Under the pieces are notes generated by a model, which ran no database searches, had not been told where the DNA came from, and saw only the letters and a list, made by a program, of their open reading frames with translations. This document shows, one piece after another, positions 24,561 through 32,694 of a stretch of DNA of 64,000 bases. This DNA is from Streptomyces roseifaciens. Lineage in GTDB: Bacteria > Actinomycetota > Actinomycetes > Streptomycetales > Streptomycetaceae. The stretch spans positions 310,001-374,000 of the forward strand of contig NZ_LNBE01000003.1 in the NCBI RefSeq assembly GCF_001445655.1, in the 5' to 3' direction. Position 1 is the first letter of the stretch, and every line of letters starts with the position of its first letter. The translations under genes and the position numbers were made by a program.

Positions 24561-25835
24561 CTACTTGACCAGCGTGGACCAGTCCGGCGACTGCGCCGGG
24601 TCCAGGCCGCGGAACTTCGCCAGGACCTTGGGGTCCTGGGCGTCCAGCCAGTCGGCGAGCTGCTTGAAGGACACGCAGCGCACCCCCTCCCGCTTGCAGA
24701 CCGACTTCACGACGTCCTCGACGGCCTTCATGTAGATGCCGCCGTTCCAGTCCTCGAAGTGGTTGCCGACGAACATCGGCGCCCGGCTCCCGTTGTAGAC
24801 GCGCTCGAAGCCGTTGAGGTAGCCGTCCCGGGTGAGCTTGCGCCACTCCGCGTACTTGGCCGGGTCGCCCTTGGTGTTGTCGCCGGACTGGTTGTAGAGG
24901 AAGTTGAAGTCCATCGACAGGACCTGCTTCTCGCTCTTGGGGTACGGCATCAGCTGCAGCGGGAAGTTCCAGATGTCGTTGATCTTGGACGGCCAGATCT
25001 GGAAGTCGCCCGGCGAGCTCGCGTCGTAGCGCCAGCCGTACTGCTGCGCCGCGGCCAGCATGTTCTTCTGCCCCTCCAGGCACGGGGCGCGGCCGCCGAC
25101 CAGCTCCTTCTTGAAGTCGAAGGGCAGCGGCGGGAGGCTCTTCAGGCCGGTGTTCGTCTTCCAGTTCTCGACGAACGAGTACGACTGGTCGATCTCGCTC
25201 TTCCACTCGGCGACGCTCCAGTCGCCGCCGCCCTTGCCGCCGCAGAAGTGGCCGTTGAAGTGAGTGCCGATCTCGTTGCCGTCCAGCCACGCGCCGCGCA
25301 GCTGGACCAGGGTGTCCTTGATGTGCGGGTCGGTCGCGAAGGATATCGCCGCGTCGCCGGGCTTGTGCTGCGGCGGCTTGTACAGGGTCGCCTTCGACTT
25401 CGGCAGCAGGTACATGCTGGTGAGGAAGAAGGTCATCTTCGCGTTGTTCTCTTTGGCGACTTTGCGGAAGTGCGAGAAGAGATGGTCGTCGCCCTCCAGC
25501 GCGCCGTCCCAGGAGAACACCACGAACTGCGGCGGCTTCTCGCCCGGCTTGAGCTTCTCCGGCTTGGGCTGGTCCGGCTGCGGGCCGGTGTAGGACGTCG
25601 AGCCGTCCCCGAGCACCTTGACCTTGCCGTCCCACTTCTCCTCGGGCTTCTTGTCCTTCTCCGCCTCGCCGCCCGCCGGGCCGTCCTGGCCGGAGCCCTG
25701 GGAGGAGGCCGGGGCGGCGCTCTTGCCGCCGTCCTTCTTCTCGCCGGAGTCGCAGGCGGTCAGGCCCATCGCGAGCGCGACGACGGCGCCCGCGGTGACG
25801 AGAGCCGTCGCGCCGCGCGCGGTCCTTTTCGACAA
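24561..25835 (-). CDS. Lipoprotein with a divergent polysaccharide-deacetylase fold
   Basis: Extracytoplasmic lipoprotein of 424 residues. The likely start is TTG 25835, 7 bases after AGGGGG; it gives a short basic n-region and the lipobox LTAC with lipidated C28. A charged Lys/Glu/Pro-rich linker runs to about 90. In the folded part, VVFSWDGALEG takes the place of the NodB motif TFDD, and GTHFNGHF supplies an H-x3-H pattern, so it resembles carbohydrate esterase 4 without the full catalytic set. Conserved Cys residues (GRAPCLEG, SVCKREGVRC) may form disulfides outside the cell. Enzyme activity is uncertain; an envelope role is likely. Confidence 0.72.
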   Translation of the reverse strand: MSKRTARGATALVTAGAVVALAMGLTACDSGEKKDGGKSAAPASSQGSGQDGPAGGEAEKDKKPEEKWDGKVKVLGDGSTSYTGPQPDQPKPEKLKPGEKPPQFVVFSWDGALEGDDHLFSHFRKVAKENNAKMTFFLTSMYLLPKSKATLYKPPQHKPGDAAISFATDPHIKDTLVQLRGAWLDGNEIGTHFNGHFCGGKGGGDWSVAEWKSEIDQSYSFVENWKTNTGLKSLPPLPFDFKKELVGGRAPCLEGQKNMLAAAQQYGWRYDASSPGDFQIWPSKINDIWNFPLQLMPYPKSEKQVLSMDFNFLYNQSGDNTKGDPAKYAEWRKLTRDGYLNGFERVYNGSRAPMFVGNHFEDWNGGIYMKAVEDVVKSVCKREGVRCVSFKQLADWLDAQDPKVLAKFRGLDPAQSPDWSTLVK

Positions 25836-25903
25836 CTTCTTACCCCCTGGCGCCAAAACAGATGTTCTGCCCGTCAGTATCACAGGTCTCTCTGTGGGCC
25901 CCA

Positions 25904-26605
25904 TCAGCCCCTCTGGACACTTCCGTAGCGCAGCGCGGGGTGCTCCGCGACCACCGTGCACGAGCCCGGCGCGATCTCCGTGAAGCCCGCGTCCCGCACC
26001 ACCGGCAACCCGCTCGTCGCGAGCTCCGCCCAGCGGGCCGGATCCGCCGTGCGCACCGACAGCGCGAACCCGCTCGCGCGCCAGGCCGCGCGGGCCGCGT
26101 CGTCCAGCCCCCACCACGCCAGCTGGGCGCCGTGGCCCGCCTGCGCCATCGCCTTGCCCGCCGACATCTCCAGCTCCGGGCTCATCCACAGCACCGGCCG
26201 CGCGGGGGCCGCGGCCGCCGGCGGCTCCGGGTCGTCCAGGTCCGTGCCCGACACCTGGAGCTTCACCAGCTCCTTGGGCCAGCCGTCGAGCGGCACCGGC
26301 GGGAAGACCCGCACCTCCGCCCGCTCACCGGTCACCGTGATGCCCGGCAGCGCCGACGCCTTGCGCCACTCCGCGCCGCGCGCCCTGCGCACCACCTTGC
26401 GGATCCGGGAGTCCTGCCAGTCCCGTACCGCCTGCGCCCACTCGCCGTCCTCGCCGTCGCTCCCGGTGCCGGCCCGCTCGTCCGCCAGGAGCGTCAGCAC
26501 GGCGCGCGCCGCGGTCCCCAGAGCGTCGGTCCGGGCGGGCGGGGCGTCCTTCTCGATCCGTACGACGAGGGGCAGGACGAACTGGGGTGCGTCAGGGCTG
26601 GTCAC
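25904..26605 (-). CDS. Peptidyl-tRNA hydrolase 2 family protein
   Basis: Protein of 233 residues starting at GTG 26605. The C-terminal 110 residues form a Pth2 domain with the signature SAGKAMAQAGHGAQLAWWG, the Lys/His surface used to cleave peptidyl-tRNA esters. The N-terminal half (LPLVVRIEKDAPP...) has no domain that I recognise and is not present in archaeal or eukaryotic Pth2 of about 115 residues. It is divergent from a small ABC transporter operon with a 47-base spacer. Bacteria normally rely on Pth1, so this may be an accessory or specialised hydrolase. Confidence 0.85.
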   Translation of the reverse strand: MTSPDAPQFVLPLVVRIEKDAPPARTDALGTAARAVLTLLADERAGTGSDGEDGEWAQAVRDWQDSRIRKVVRRARGAEWRKASALPGITVTGERAEVRVFPPVPLDGWPKELVKLQVSGTDLDDPEPPAAAAPARPVLWMSPELEMSAGKAMAQAGHGAQLAWWGLDDAARAAWRASGFALSVRTADPARWAELATSGLPVVRDAGFTEIAPGSCTVVAEHPALRYGSVQRG

Positions 26606-26652
26606 GGCCCCCAGTCTGCCAGCCGCCCGGCAGCGCCCCTTAATGTGAGCGG

Positions 26653-27549
26653 ATGAGACTCACGGGGGTGGGCCGCCGCTACGGACTGGGCGGGCCGTGG
26701 ATACTGCGCAACGTCGACCTCGCCGTTCCCGAGGGCAGCCTGCTGCGGGTGGAAGGCGCCAACGGCAGCGGCAAGTCCACGCTGCTGCGCCTGCTCGCGG
26801 GCATCGACGCCCCCAGCACCGGCCGGATCGCCGGGCGTCCCCGCACCGCCTACGTCCCCGAACGCTTCCCCGCCGCGCTGCCGATGACCGCGGGCGCGTA
26901 CCTCACGCGGCTGGGCCGCATCCACGGCCTCGGCCGCGCGGCCGCCTCGCGCAGTGCGCTGGACTGGCTGGAGCGGTTCGGCGCCGGGAAGTACGCCGGA
27001 ACGCCGCTGTCCGAGCTGTCCAAGGGCACCAGCCAGAAGATCGCCGTCGCACAGGGCCTCATGGGCACGCCCGGGCTGCTCGTCCTGGACGAGGCGTGGA
27101 CGGGACTGGACCGGGCGTCGCGAAGCCTCCTGGACGAGGAGGTCCGGGAACGGGTGGCGGGCGGGGCACGAGTGGTCTTCGTCGACCACGATCCCGGGCG
27201 GTTGGCGGGGGCGGCGGACGCGGTATTGCGGGTGGAGGGGGGAGCGGTCAAGCACTCAGCCCGTCCGGCGTTCGATGACGCCGGGGTCCGGGACGGAGCC
27301 CCGGTTACGGGAAGGGGCGGGGCGGGGGAAAACCCACCGGCGCCCGAGGCCCGCACCGTTGTCGTCGCCGAGGCCCCACCCGGAGCCGTCCTCCCCCCGG
27401 ACCTCCCCGGCGCCCCCACGGCGGCGCAGGCCGACCTCGCCGTCACGCTCACCGTCGCCGCCCCGCACTCCGACGCCCTGCTCCGCGCCCTTCTCACCGC
27501 CCGCCCGCCGTGGCACATCCGCTCCGTGACGGAGGTTCCGCACCCGTGA
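26653..27549 (+). CDS. ABC transporter ATP-binding protein with a repeat-derived linker
   Basis: ATPase of 298 residues. Walker A GANGSGKST is near 36-44, the signature motif is LSKGTSQK (unusual; LSGGQ is the norm), Walker B LLVLDEAW, and the H-loop FVDHD. The ATPase domain ends near 195. Residues 200-235 are encoded by a copy of a common Streptomyces intergenic repeat read in frame, and a C-terminal extension of about 60 residues (AQADLAVTLTVAAPHSDALLRALL) follows. GTGA overlap with the next gene shows coupling to a membrane partner. The exported substrate is unknown. Confidence 0.88.
   Translation: MRLTGVGRRYGLGGPWILRNVDLAVPEGSLLRVEGANGSGKSTLLRLLAGIDAPSTGRIAGRPRTAYVPERFPAALPMTAGAYLTRLGRIHGLGRAAASRSALDWLERFGAGKYAGTPLSELSKGTSQKIAVAQGLMGTPGLLVLDEAWTGLDRASRSLLDEEVRERVAGGARVVFVDHDPGRLAGAADAVLRVEGGAVKHSARPAFDDAGVRDGAPVTGRGGAGENPPAPEARTVVVAEAPPGAVLPPDLPGAPTAAQADLAVTLTVAAPHSDALLRALLTARPPWHIRSVTEVPHP
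27256..27335 (+). repeat. Streptomyces intergenic repeat inside a coding region
   Basis: The stretch containing CAGCCCGTCCGGCGTTCGAT, then GGGACGGAGCCCCGGTTACG and GGGAAGGGGCGGGGCGGGGG, is of a type I know as a very common intergenic repeat of Streptomyces. Here it is fully open in the ABC ATPase frame, giving a Gly/Ala/Pro-rich linker. Confidence 0.65.
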
Positions 27550-28214
27550 CAGCCCTGCTCGGCTACCAGGCCGCCCTCCTCCTGCGGTCCCACCGCTGGC
27601 TGCCGCCGCTGCTCCTGTACGGGGCCTCCATGGGGGTCGGGGTGCAGGGCGGGCAGCCGGTCCTCGACTGCGCCGGGTGGGCGGCGGCCACGCTGCTGCC
27701 CGCCACCGCGTGGCTGGTCCGGGTGTGCGTGACCAACGAGCCGGCCGCCGCCAGGGACTGCAGCGCCGCCGCGGCCGGGCCCGGGCGGGTGCACCTCGCC
27801 GCGGTCGGCGTCGCCCTGGGGGCGGCGCTGCTGCTGGCCGTCGCCGGCAGCGCCGTCGTCGCGGCGGTCGGCGACCCGCACACCGCCGGCCGGCAGGCGG
27901 CCGTCCCCATGGGGTCCGCCATCGCCGCGGGGCTGGCGGCCGCGGTGGTCTGCGCGCTGCTGGGGACGGCGGTCGGGGCGCTGTGCAACCGTCCGCTGCT
28001 GCGCAGCACCGCGTGGGCGGTGCCGTCCACGGTGCTGGCCGCGTTCCTGGTGCTGTTCGCCGGAGCGTCGCCCGCGAGGGCCGTGGTGACCGGCCTGGTC
28101 ACGGGTTCCCGTACGGGGGTCGTGAGCATCCCGTGGCTGCAGCTCGGCGCGGCGGGCGCCCTGGCGGCCGGAGCCGTCGCGGTGGCCTGCGCGCTCGCCT
28201 CCCGGCGCACGTGA
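27546..28214 (+). CDS. Membrane protein, partner of the preceding ABC ATPase
   Basis: Protein of 222 residues with about six hydrophobic segments (for example LAAVGVALGAALLLAVAGSA and WLQLGAAGALAAGAVAVACA). GTG 27546 overlaps the stop of the ATPase gene (GTGA), so it is almost certainly the membrane subunit of that small exporter. No sequence family is recognised beyond this. It is followed at 30 bases by a small zinc-ribbon gene. Confidence 0.8.
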   Translation: MTALLGYQAALLLRSHRWLPPLLLYGASMGVGVQGGQPVLDCAGWAAATLLPATAWLVRVCVTNEPAAARDCSAAAAGPGRVHLAAVGVALGAALLLAVAGSAVVAAVGDPHTAGRQAAVPMGSAIAAGLAAAVVCALLGTAVGALCNRPLLRSTAWAVPSTVLAAFLVLFAGASPARAVVTGLVTGSRTGVVSIPWLQLGAAGALAAGAVAVACALASRRT

Positions 28215-28243
28215 GCTCCGTGCCCGTGGGGGACGATGGGGGC

Positions 28244-28384
28244 ATGAGCGACCACGACGACGAGGCGTTCGCGGACTGCGTGCAGTGCGCGAAGCCCACC
28301 GAGTACCCCGCCGACCGCCCCGGCATCACGCTGTGCCCCGTGTGCGAGTGGCAGGAGGCCCAGCGCACGGCGTGCTCCGGCTGA
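28244..28384 (+). CDS. Small four-cysteine zinc-ribbon-like protein (46 aa)
   Basis: The frame from ATG 28244 encodes 46 residues, acidic at the start (MSDHDDEAF), with CVQC at 12-15 and CPVC at 33-36, the spacing of a small treble-clef or zinc ribbon. GGGGG just upstream can serve as ribosome binding site, and codon-position GC fits a real gene. It lies 30 bases after the ABC membrane gene and converges on a deacetylase gene. Function unknown; metal binding is an inference from the two CxxC pairs. Confidence 0.7.
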   Translation: MSDHDDEAFADCVQCAKPTEYPADRPGITLCPVCEWQEAQRTACSG

Positions 28385-28387
28385 CGG

Positions 28388-29293
28388 TCAGCCCCCGGCG
28401 ACGAGGTCCGAGACCCGGACGAGCTCGTAGCCGCGGGCCCGCAGTTCCGGCACGATGCGGCGGATCGCCTCCTCGGTGACGGGCGCCGCGCTGCGCGTGC
28501 AGTGCATCACCACGACGGAGCCGGGCTTCACCTGCGCCAGCACCTGGTCCGCGACGGGGCCGGCCTTCTTGGCGAAGGCGTCCCCGCTGACCACGTCCCA
28601 CTGCACGGCGGTCACCTTCGCCGGTGCGATCTCGCGCAGGACCGCCTCGTCGTAACACCCTCCGGGGAAGCGGAAGTACGGCACGATGCGCTCCACTCCG
28701 GCCTTCCGGAAGGCGGCGAAGGCACGCTCCACGTCCTGGCGGGCGGTGCCGCGCGCGACGGAGGGCAGGCCGTAGCAGGGGGTGGAGAAGGCGTGGTGGC
28801 TGTAGGAGTGGTCGGCCACCTCGAAGAGCGGGTCGCTGCCGATGGACCTGGCCTGGTCGGGGTACTGCTCGGCCCACTTGCCGGTCATGAAGACGGTGGC
28901 GGGGGCCTTCAGCCGCCGCAGCGTGGTGATCAGCTGCGGGTTGTCGAACCGCTCCCCGCCCGCGGCGCGCTTGTCCTGATCGGCCGTCATGTCGGCGTCG
29001 AAGGTGAGCGCGACGCGCTTGGCCCCGTCGCGCCTGCCGTGGGAGAAGACGGGGGTGGTGCCGCCGGGGCCCGCAGGGAGCGTGGGCGCGGCCGACGGAG
29101 GTGCGGAGGGCGACTGCGCGGAGGGCGGCTGCGGTGCCGGGGCCGAAGTCCTCGGGGACGGCGGGTTCTTGGTGCGCTCGGCCGCGCCGGAGCTGCCGCC
29201 GCCGCACGCGGCGAGGGGCAGGCAGAGCAGTGCGGCGAGTGCGGGCGCGAAGGCGTGACGGGCCGGCCGGCGACGGGGGATGGGGATCACCAC
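28388..29293 (-). CDS. Polysaccharide deacetylase (NodB domain) lipoprotein
   Basis: Extracytoplasmic lipoprotein of about 301 residues with the lipobox LAAC after a basic n-region and a long Pro/Ser/Ala linker (about 40-85). The NodB domain shows TFDADM (metal-binding Asp pair), HSYSHH (the H-x3-H motif) and RFPGG (motif 3), so it should be an active carbohydrate esterase 4, probably acting on peptidoglycan or a capsule glycan. The start is one of two adjacent GTG codons (29293 or 29290). This set of motifs is complete, unlike in the lipoprotein at 24561. Confidence 0.88.
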   Translation of the reverse strand: MVIPIPRRRPARHAFAPALAALLCLPLAACGGGSSGAAERTKNPPSPRTSAPAPQPPSAQSPSAPPSAAPTLPAGPGGTTPVFSHGRRDGAKRVALTFDADMTADQDKRAAGGERFDNPQLITTLRRLKAPATVFMTGKWAEQYPDQARSIGSDPLFEVADHSYSHHAFSTPCYGLPSVARGTARQDVERAFAAFRKAGVERIVPYFRFPGGCYDEAVLREIAPAKVTAVQWDVVSGDAFAKKAGPVADQVLAQVKPGSVVVMHCTRSAAPVTEEAIRRIVPELRARGYELVRVSDLVAGG

Positions 29294-29349
29294 GGCACTG
29301 TATGCCGCACCGCATGCCCGGTGCGCGGGGCCCTCGCGCCCGCGGGCCG

Positions 29350-29646
29350 TCAGGCGATGACGACGTTGTGCGCCGGGGTGATGACGGGCTGCAGGTCGGC
29401 GTGGCCGAGGTCGGCGAGGACGGGGCCGAGGGTCTTGGCCCAGGCCTCCAGCGCCTCGGGGGACTCCCAGACGTCGGTCACCCGCCACCCTCCGCCCTCC
29501 AGGGGGCCGGCGACGTGGGCGATGAGCCCGGCGGCGGGGATGTCGGCGAGGCGGGTGAAGCCCTGCCCGCCGGTGACGCGGTGGATGACGGCTTCGTAGA
29601 GGTCCTGTCCCCCGTCGGGGACGTCGAAGGTGACGATGACGGCCAT
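29350..29646 (-). CDS. Small dimeric alpha/beta-barrel-like protein (98 aa)
   Basis: Ninety-eight residues starting at ATG 29646 with AGGAGCAC upstream. The pattern of beta-strands and helices with RVTDVWESPEALEAW resembles antibiotic-biosynthesis-monooxygenase (ABM)-like ferredoxin folds, but no catalytic residue can be assigned. It stands alone between the deacetylase and zapE genes. Function unknown. Confidence 0.75.
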   Translation of the reverse strand: MAVIVTFDVPDGGQDLYEAVIHRVTGGQGFTRLADIPAAGLIAHVAGPLEGGGWRVTDVWESPEALEAWAKTLGPVLADLGHADLQPVITPAHNVVIA

Positions 29647-29822
29647 GGTGTGCTCCTGGCGGTGGCGGAGAGCCCGGGGCCGGGCCCGAACACACCCTCC
29701 CCCTCCGGGCCGCCGCAGGGCAGCCCTGCAGCGGCGGCTCGCGGGCGCATCGGGCGGGAGGCCGTAGGCGCTGGCGCGAGGGCGCGCGAGGGGCGGGCTC
29801 ACCGCTTGTGGAGCGTGCCGGG

Positions 29823-29849
29823 CGGGCGGCTCCGCTTCCGGGCCGCCCG
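29823..29849 (-). terminator. Possible terminator downstream of zapE
   Basis: Eight-bp arms CGGGCGGC (29823-29830) and GCCGCCCG (29842-29849) with an 11-base loop, about 30 bases past the zapE stop. The rest of the 235-base spacer shows no gene. Confidence 0.45.
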
Positions 29850-29881
29850 TACTGCCGCCACCACCACCGCCACGGCTGCGG

Positions 29882-31036
29882 TTACGACTGCTGCTGCGGC
29901 TCGACGAGCTGCTTCGCGTCGCGGGCGAGCGCGGTCAGGCGGGATATCGCCCGGAAGTACTTCTTGCGGTAGCCGCCGTTCAGCATCTCCTCGCTGAACA
30001 GCTCGTCGAACGGACGGCCCGAGGCGAGGACCGGTATCTCGCGGTCGTAGAGCCGGTCGGCCAGGACGACCAGGCGCAGGGCCGTGGACTGGTCCGGCAC
30101 GGGCGCGACGCCGGTCAGGCACACGGCCTGCAGGGAGTCGCACATCGCGCCGTAGCGGCTGGGGTGGACCTTGGAGAGGTGGTCCAGCAGAGCGGGGAAG
30201 GCGTCGAGCGACGCGCCCTCGGTCGTTTCAGCCGTACGGGTGACGGTGTCGTCGTCGTACGGGGCGGGGGCCTGCGGAAGGCCGCGGTGGCGGTAGTCCT
30301 CGCCGTCGATGCGCAGGGGGCGGAAGTGGGCGGACAGCCCCTGTATCTCGCGCAGGAAGTCGGCGGCGGCGAAGCGGCCCTCGCCGAGCTTGCCCGGCAG
30401 CGTGTTGGAGGTCGCGGCGAGCGCGACGCCCGCCTCCACCAGCTTGCCCAGCAGGGTGGAGACGAGGACGGTGTCACCGGGGTCGTCGAGCTCGAACTCG
30501 TCGATGCACAGGAGGCGGTGGTCGCTCAGGGTGCGGACGGTCTGCTGGAAGCCCAGGGCGCCGACGAGGTTGGTCAGCTCCACGAAGGTGCCGAAGGCCT
30601 TCTGCTCCGGGGCGGCCGGGGTGGCGTGCCACAGGGAGGCCAGCAGGTGGGTCTTGCCGACGCCGTACCCGCCGTCGAGGTAGACGCCGCGGGGGCCGGC
30701 CGGCGCGGCCGGCTTCGCCTCGCGCCGGAACCAGCGCTTGCGGCCGCCGCCGGGGGCGGCGCCGAGGCCGGCCGCGAAGCCGCCGAGGACCTGGACGGCC
30801 TCGGCCTGGCTGGGCTGGTCGGGCGCCGGTATGTAGTTGTCGAAGCGCACCGTGCCGAAGCGCGGGGGCGGCACCATCTCGGCGACCAGGCGGTCGGCCG
30901 GCACGTGCGGGGCGCGCGAGGTGAGCGCGACGGGGGAGCCGGTACCGGCGCCGGATATCGGGCCCGAGGCGTCGGACGGGGCCGACGGGGCCGGCGAGGC
31001 GGCTGCGCCGGAAGCGGAGGCGGTGGTGGCTGACAC
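29882..31036 (-). CDS. zapE: AFG1/ZapE family ATPase
   Basis: P-loop ATPase of 384 residues. A low-complexity Ala/Ser N-terminus (1-40) is followed by PPPRFGTVRFDNYIP, Walker A GGYGVGKTH near 124, Walker B LLCIDEFEL, and the conserved late segment FDELFSEEMLNGGYRKKYFRAISRL. ZapE-type proteins act on the Z-ring in proteobacteria, whereas mitochondrial AFG1 works in protein quality control; the role in actinobacteria is not settled. GTG 31036 is the start; the gene diverges from a RibD-C reductase gene over 71 bases. Confidence 0.92.
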   Translation of the reverse strand: MSATTASASGAAASPAPSAPSDASGPISGAGTGSPVALTSRAPHVPADRLVAEMVPPPRFGTVRFDNYIPAPDQPSQAEAVQVLGGFAAGLGAAPGGGRKRWFRREAKPAAPAGPRGVYLDGGYGVGKTHLLASLWHATPAAPEQKAFGTFVELTNLVGALGFQQTVRTLSDHRLLCIDEFELDDPGDTVLVSTLLGKLVEAGVALAATSNTLPGKLGEGRFAAADFLREIQGLSAHFRPLRIDGEDYRHRGLPQAPAPYDDDTVTRTAETTEGASLDAFPALLDHLSKVHPSRYGAMCDSLQAVCLTGVAPVPDQSTALRLVVLADRLYDREIPVLASGRPFDELFSEEMLNGGYRKKYFRAISRLTALARDAKQLVEPQQQS

Positions 31037-31107
31037 AGCTCTCCAGCGTAGCCGCTGTCCGCCGGCTGCCGGCCGCCGGAAGAGCGAGGCATGTCACACT
31101 GCGGCCT

Positions 31108-31932
31108 ATGCGACGCCTGTTCCCGCTCGAATCCCCCGCCTCGTCCGCCCCGTCCGCCGCTCCCTCCCCTACGGCCCCGGCCCGTGCCTCCGCGCAGGAG
31201 GACCGCACCTGGGAGCTGGACGAACTGGCCGAGGTCTACGCCTACCCGGAGGAGCCGGGCCCGGCCCGCCACGCATGGCTGCGCGCGAACATGGTCTCCT
31301 CGCTGGACGGCGCGGCCCACCACGACGGGCGCTCGCAGCCGCTCTCCTCCGACGCCGACATGCGCATCTTCGGGACGCTGCGCGGGCTCGCCGACGCCGT
31401 CGTCGTGGGCGCGGAGACCGTACGGCAGGAGGGCTACCGGCCCGCGCGGGCCCGGGAGGCCTTCGCGGCGCGCCGGGCGGCGCTCGGCCAGGGGCCCGCG
31501 CCGGCCATCGCGATCGTGAGCGCCGGGCTCGACCTGGACTTCTCTCTTCCGCTGTTCACCGAGCCCCTGGTGCCCACCCTCGTGCTGACGGGCGAGGACG
31601 CACCCGGGGACCGGGTCGCCGCGGCGCGCGAGGCCGGGGCCGAGGTGCTCGTGGCGGGAGAGGGGCGCCGGGTGGACCCCGCGCGGGTGCCGCAGGTGCT
31701 GGCGGAGCGCGGGCTGACCAGGCTGCTCACCGAGGGCGGCCCGCGGCTGCTGGGGCAGTTCGCGGCGGCCGGGGTGCTGGACGAGCTGTGCCTCACGCTC
31801 GCCCCGATGGTCGCCGGGGGCACCGCGGCCCGGATCGTGAACGGCCCCGACATGCCTCTGCCGGAACGATTCGTCCTCGCTTCGCTCCTCGAAGAGGCAG
31901 GATTTCTCTTCAGCAGGTACCACAGGATCTGA
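31108..31932 (+). CDS. Pyrimidine reductase family protein (RibD C-terminal domain)
   Basis: Protein of 274 residues with a RibD_C/dihydrofolate-reductase-like fold: RANMVSSLDGAAHHDGRSQPL, DAVVVGAETVRQEGY and LTEGGPRLLGQF are characteristic. The first 30 residues are a Pro/Ala/Ser tail. It lacks the deaminase domain of RibD, so it is either a stand-alone reductase of riboflavin synthesis or, more often for such paralogues, a reductase of unknown substrate. It is divergent from zapE. No riboflavin genes or FMN riboswitch are nearby. Confidence 0.88.
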   Translation: MRRLFPLESPASSAPSAAPSPTAPARASAQEDRTWELDELAEVYAYPEEPGPARHAWLRANMVSSLDGAAHHDGRSQPLSSDADMRIFGTLRGLADAVVVGAETVRQEGYRPARAREAFAARRAALGQGPAPAIAIVSAGLDLDFSLPLFTEPLVPTLVLTGEDAPGDRVAAAREAGAEVLVAGEGRRVDPARVPQVLAERGLTRLLTEGGPRLLGQFAAAGVLDELCLTLAPMVAGGTAARIVNGPDMPLPERFVLASLLEEAGFLFSRYHRI

Positions 31933-31992
31933 CAATCGGCGGAATATCCCGTTCCGGTTAGCCGTCGGTGGGCAGAATTGAATCGGACGCTC

Positions 31993-32034
31993 CCCAGGGG
32001 GCACATGATCGGAACAGGCGGGCCCAGGGGGCAC
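31993..32034 (+). repeat. 12-bp direct repeats CCCAGGGGGCAC spaced 30 bases
   Basis: Identical copies at 31993-32004 and 32023-32034, 60 bases before the next start. The spacing is close to three helical turns, which fits a protein binding on one face of the DNA. Confidence 0.55.
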
Positions 32035-32093
32035 GCAGGATGGTTTCTTTTGGCCGTTGGGCCGGTGGCCCACGAAGGAGAAGGGCTTCCACC

Positions 32094-32594
32094 GTGTTCA
32101 CGAGCGTATTGATGATCGAGCAGCCGCTGTCCGGCACCGACGTCGACTTCGTCACCACCCTCCACGACGACCAGATGTCCTTCGTGGTCCTCATGCAGCC
32201 CAGAGGCGCCGAGGACCGGCTGCTCCGGGCCATCGACGACGTCGCGCTGGGCGAGCTGGAGCAGGCCGTGCACGAGGGGGACGAGCCCGAGGGCGAGCAG
32301 GCCATCCGCCCGGCGGCCCTCGCCCTGGAGCACTCGCTCCGCAGCCTCCGGGACGCGGGGTGCGAGGCCGTCGGACAGCTCATCGAGGGCCACCCGCTGG
32401 ACCTGCTGCGGTCCGTGGTCGACCAGACCCACGCCGACGAGGTGATCGTGCTGACCGCGCCGCACCTGGTGGAGGAGTTCTTCCACCGCGACTGGGCCTC
32501 CCGGGCCCGGCACAAGGTCGGCGTCCCCGTCCTCAAGCTCTACGCCCACAACGACGAAGAGGACTACGCCCTGGGCGACGTGCAGGAGCAGTGA
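32094..32594 (+). CDS. Conserved hypothetical protein (166 aa), nucleotide-binding-like fold
   Basis: Acidic cytoplasmic protein of 166 residues starting at GTG 32094 behind GAAGGAGAAGGG. The body (VVLMQPRGAEDRLLRAIDDV, HPLDLLRSVVDQTHADEVIVLTAPHLVEEFFHRDWASRAR) has a Rossmann-like alternation reminiscent of universal stress proteins. Homologues in Streptomyces have, as I recall, been labelled indole-3-glycerol phosphate synthase without basis; no TIM-barrel motif is present. Twin 12-bp direct repeats lie in its upstream region. Function unknown. Confidence 0.8.
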   Translation: MFTSVLMIEQPLSGTDVDFVTTLHDDQMSFVVLMQPRGAEDRLLRAIDDVALGELEQAVHEGDEPEGEQAIRPAALALEHSLRSLRDAGCEAVGQLIEGHPLDLLRSVVDQTHADEVIVLTAPHLVEEFFHRDWASRARHKVGVPVLKLYAHNDEEDYALGDVQEQ

Positions 32595-32599
32595 CCCGG

Positions 32600-32626
32600 C
32601 CGCGGCGGGGGCGCCGCCCGCCGCGG
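32600..32626. terminator. Hairpin between convergent genes
   Basis: Ten-bp arms CCGCGGCGGG (32600-32609) and CCCGCCGCGG (32617-32626) with a 7-base loop, immediately after the stop at 32594. Confidence 0.7.
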
Positions 32627-32694
32627 ATTCCCGCTGCCGGCCGGCAGGTGGAGGGGCCCCGGCCGGGCGGATCAGCGGGTCCCGGGCCGGCTGA

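Noticed and set aside
22363..25635. A 1090-codon open frame opposite the penicillin-binding-protein gene and neighbouring sequence
   Set aside because: It spans intergenic hairpins and a shifted frame of a neighbouring gene; its composition is that of a complement frame, not of a protein.
27256..27335. A frameshift or pseudogene break in the ABC ATPase
   Set aside because: The frame stays open throughout, and the gene is still coupled by GTGA to its membrane partner, so it appears intact.
29647..29881. A short coding frame before zapE (about 29799-30143)
   Set aside because: It overlaps the zapE coding region in another frame, is rich in Arg/Pro/Ala and has no ribosome binding site.
31108..31932. 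Riboflavin operon or FMN riboswitch around the RibD-C gene
   Set aside because: No rib neighbours and no conserved FMN-box pattern are visible; the gene stands alone.
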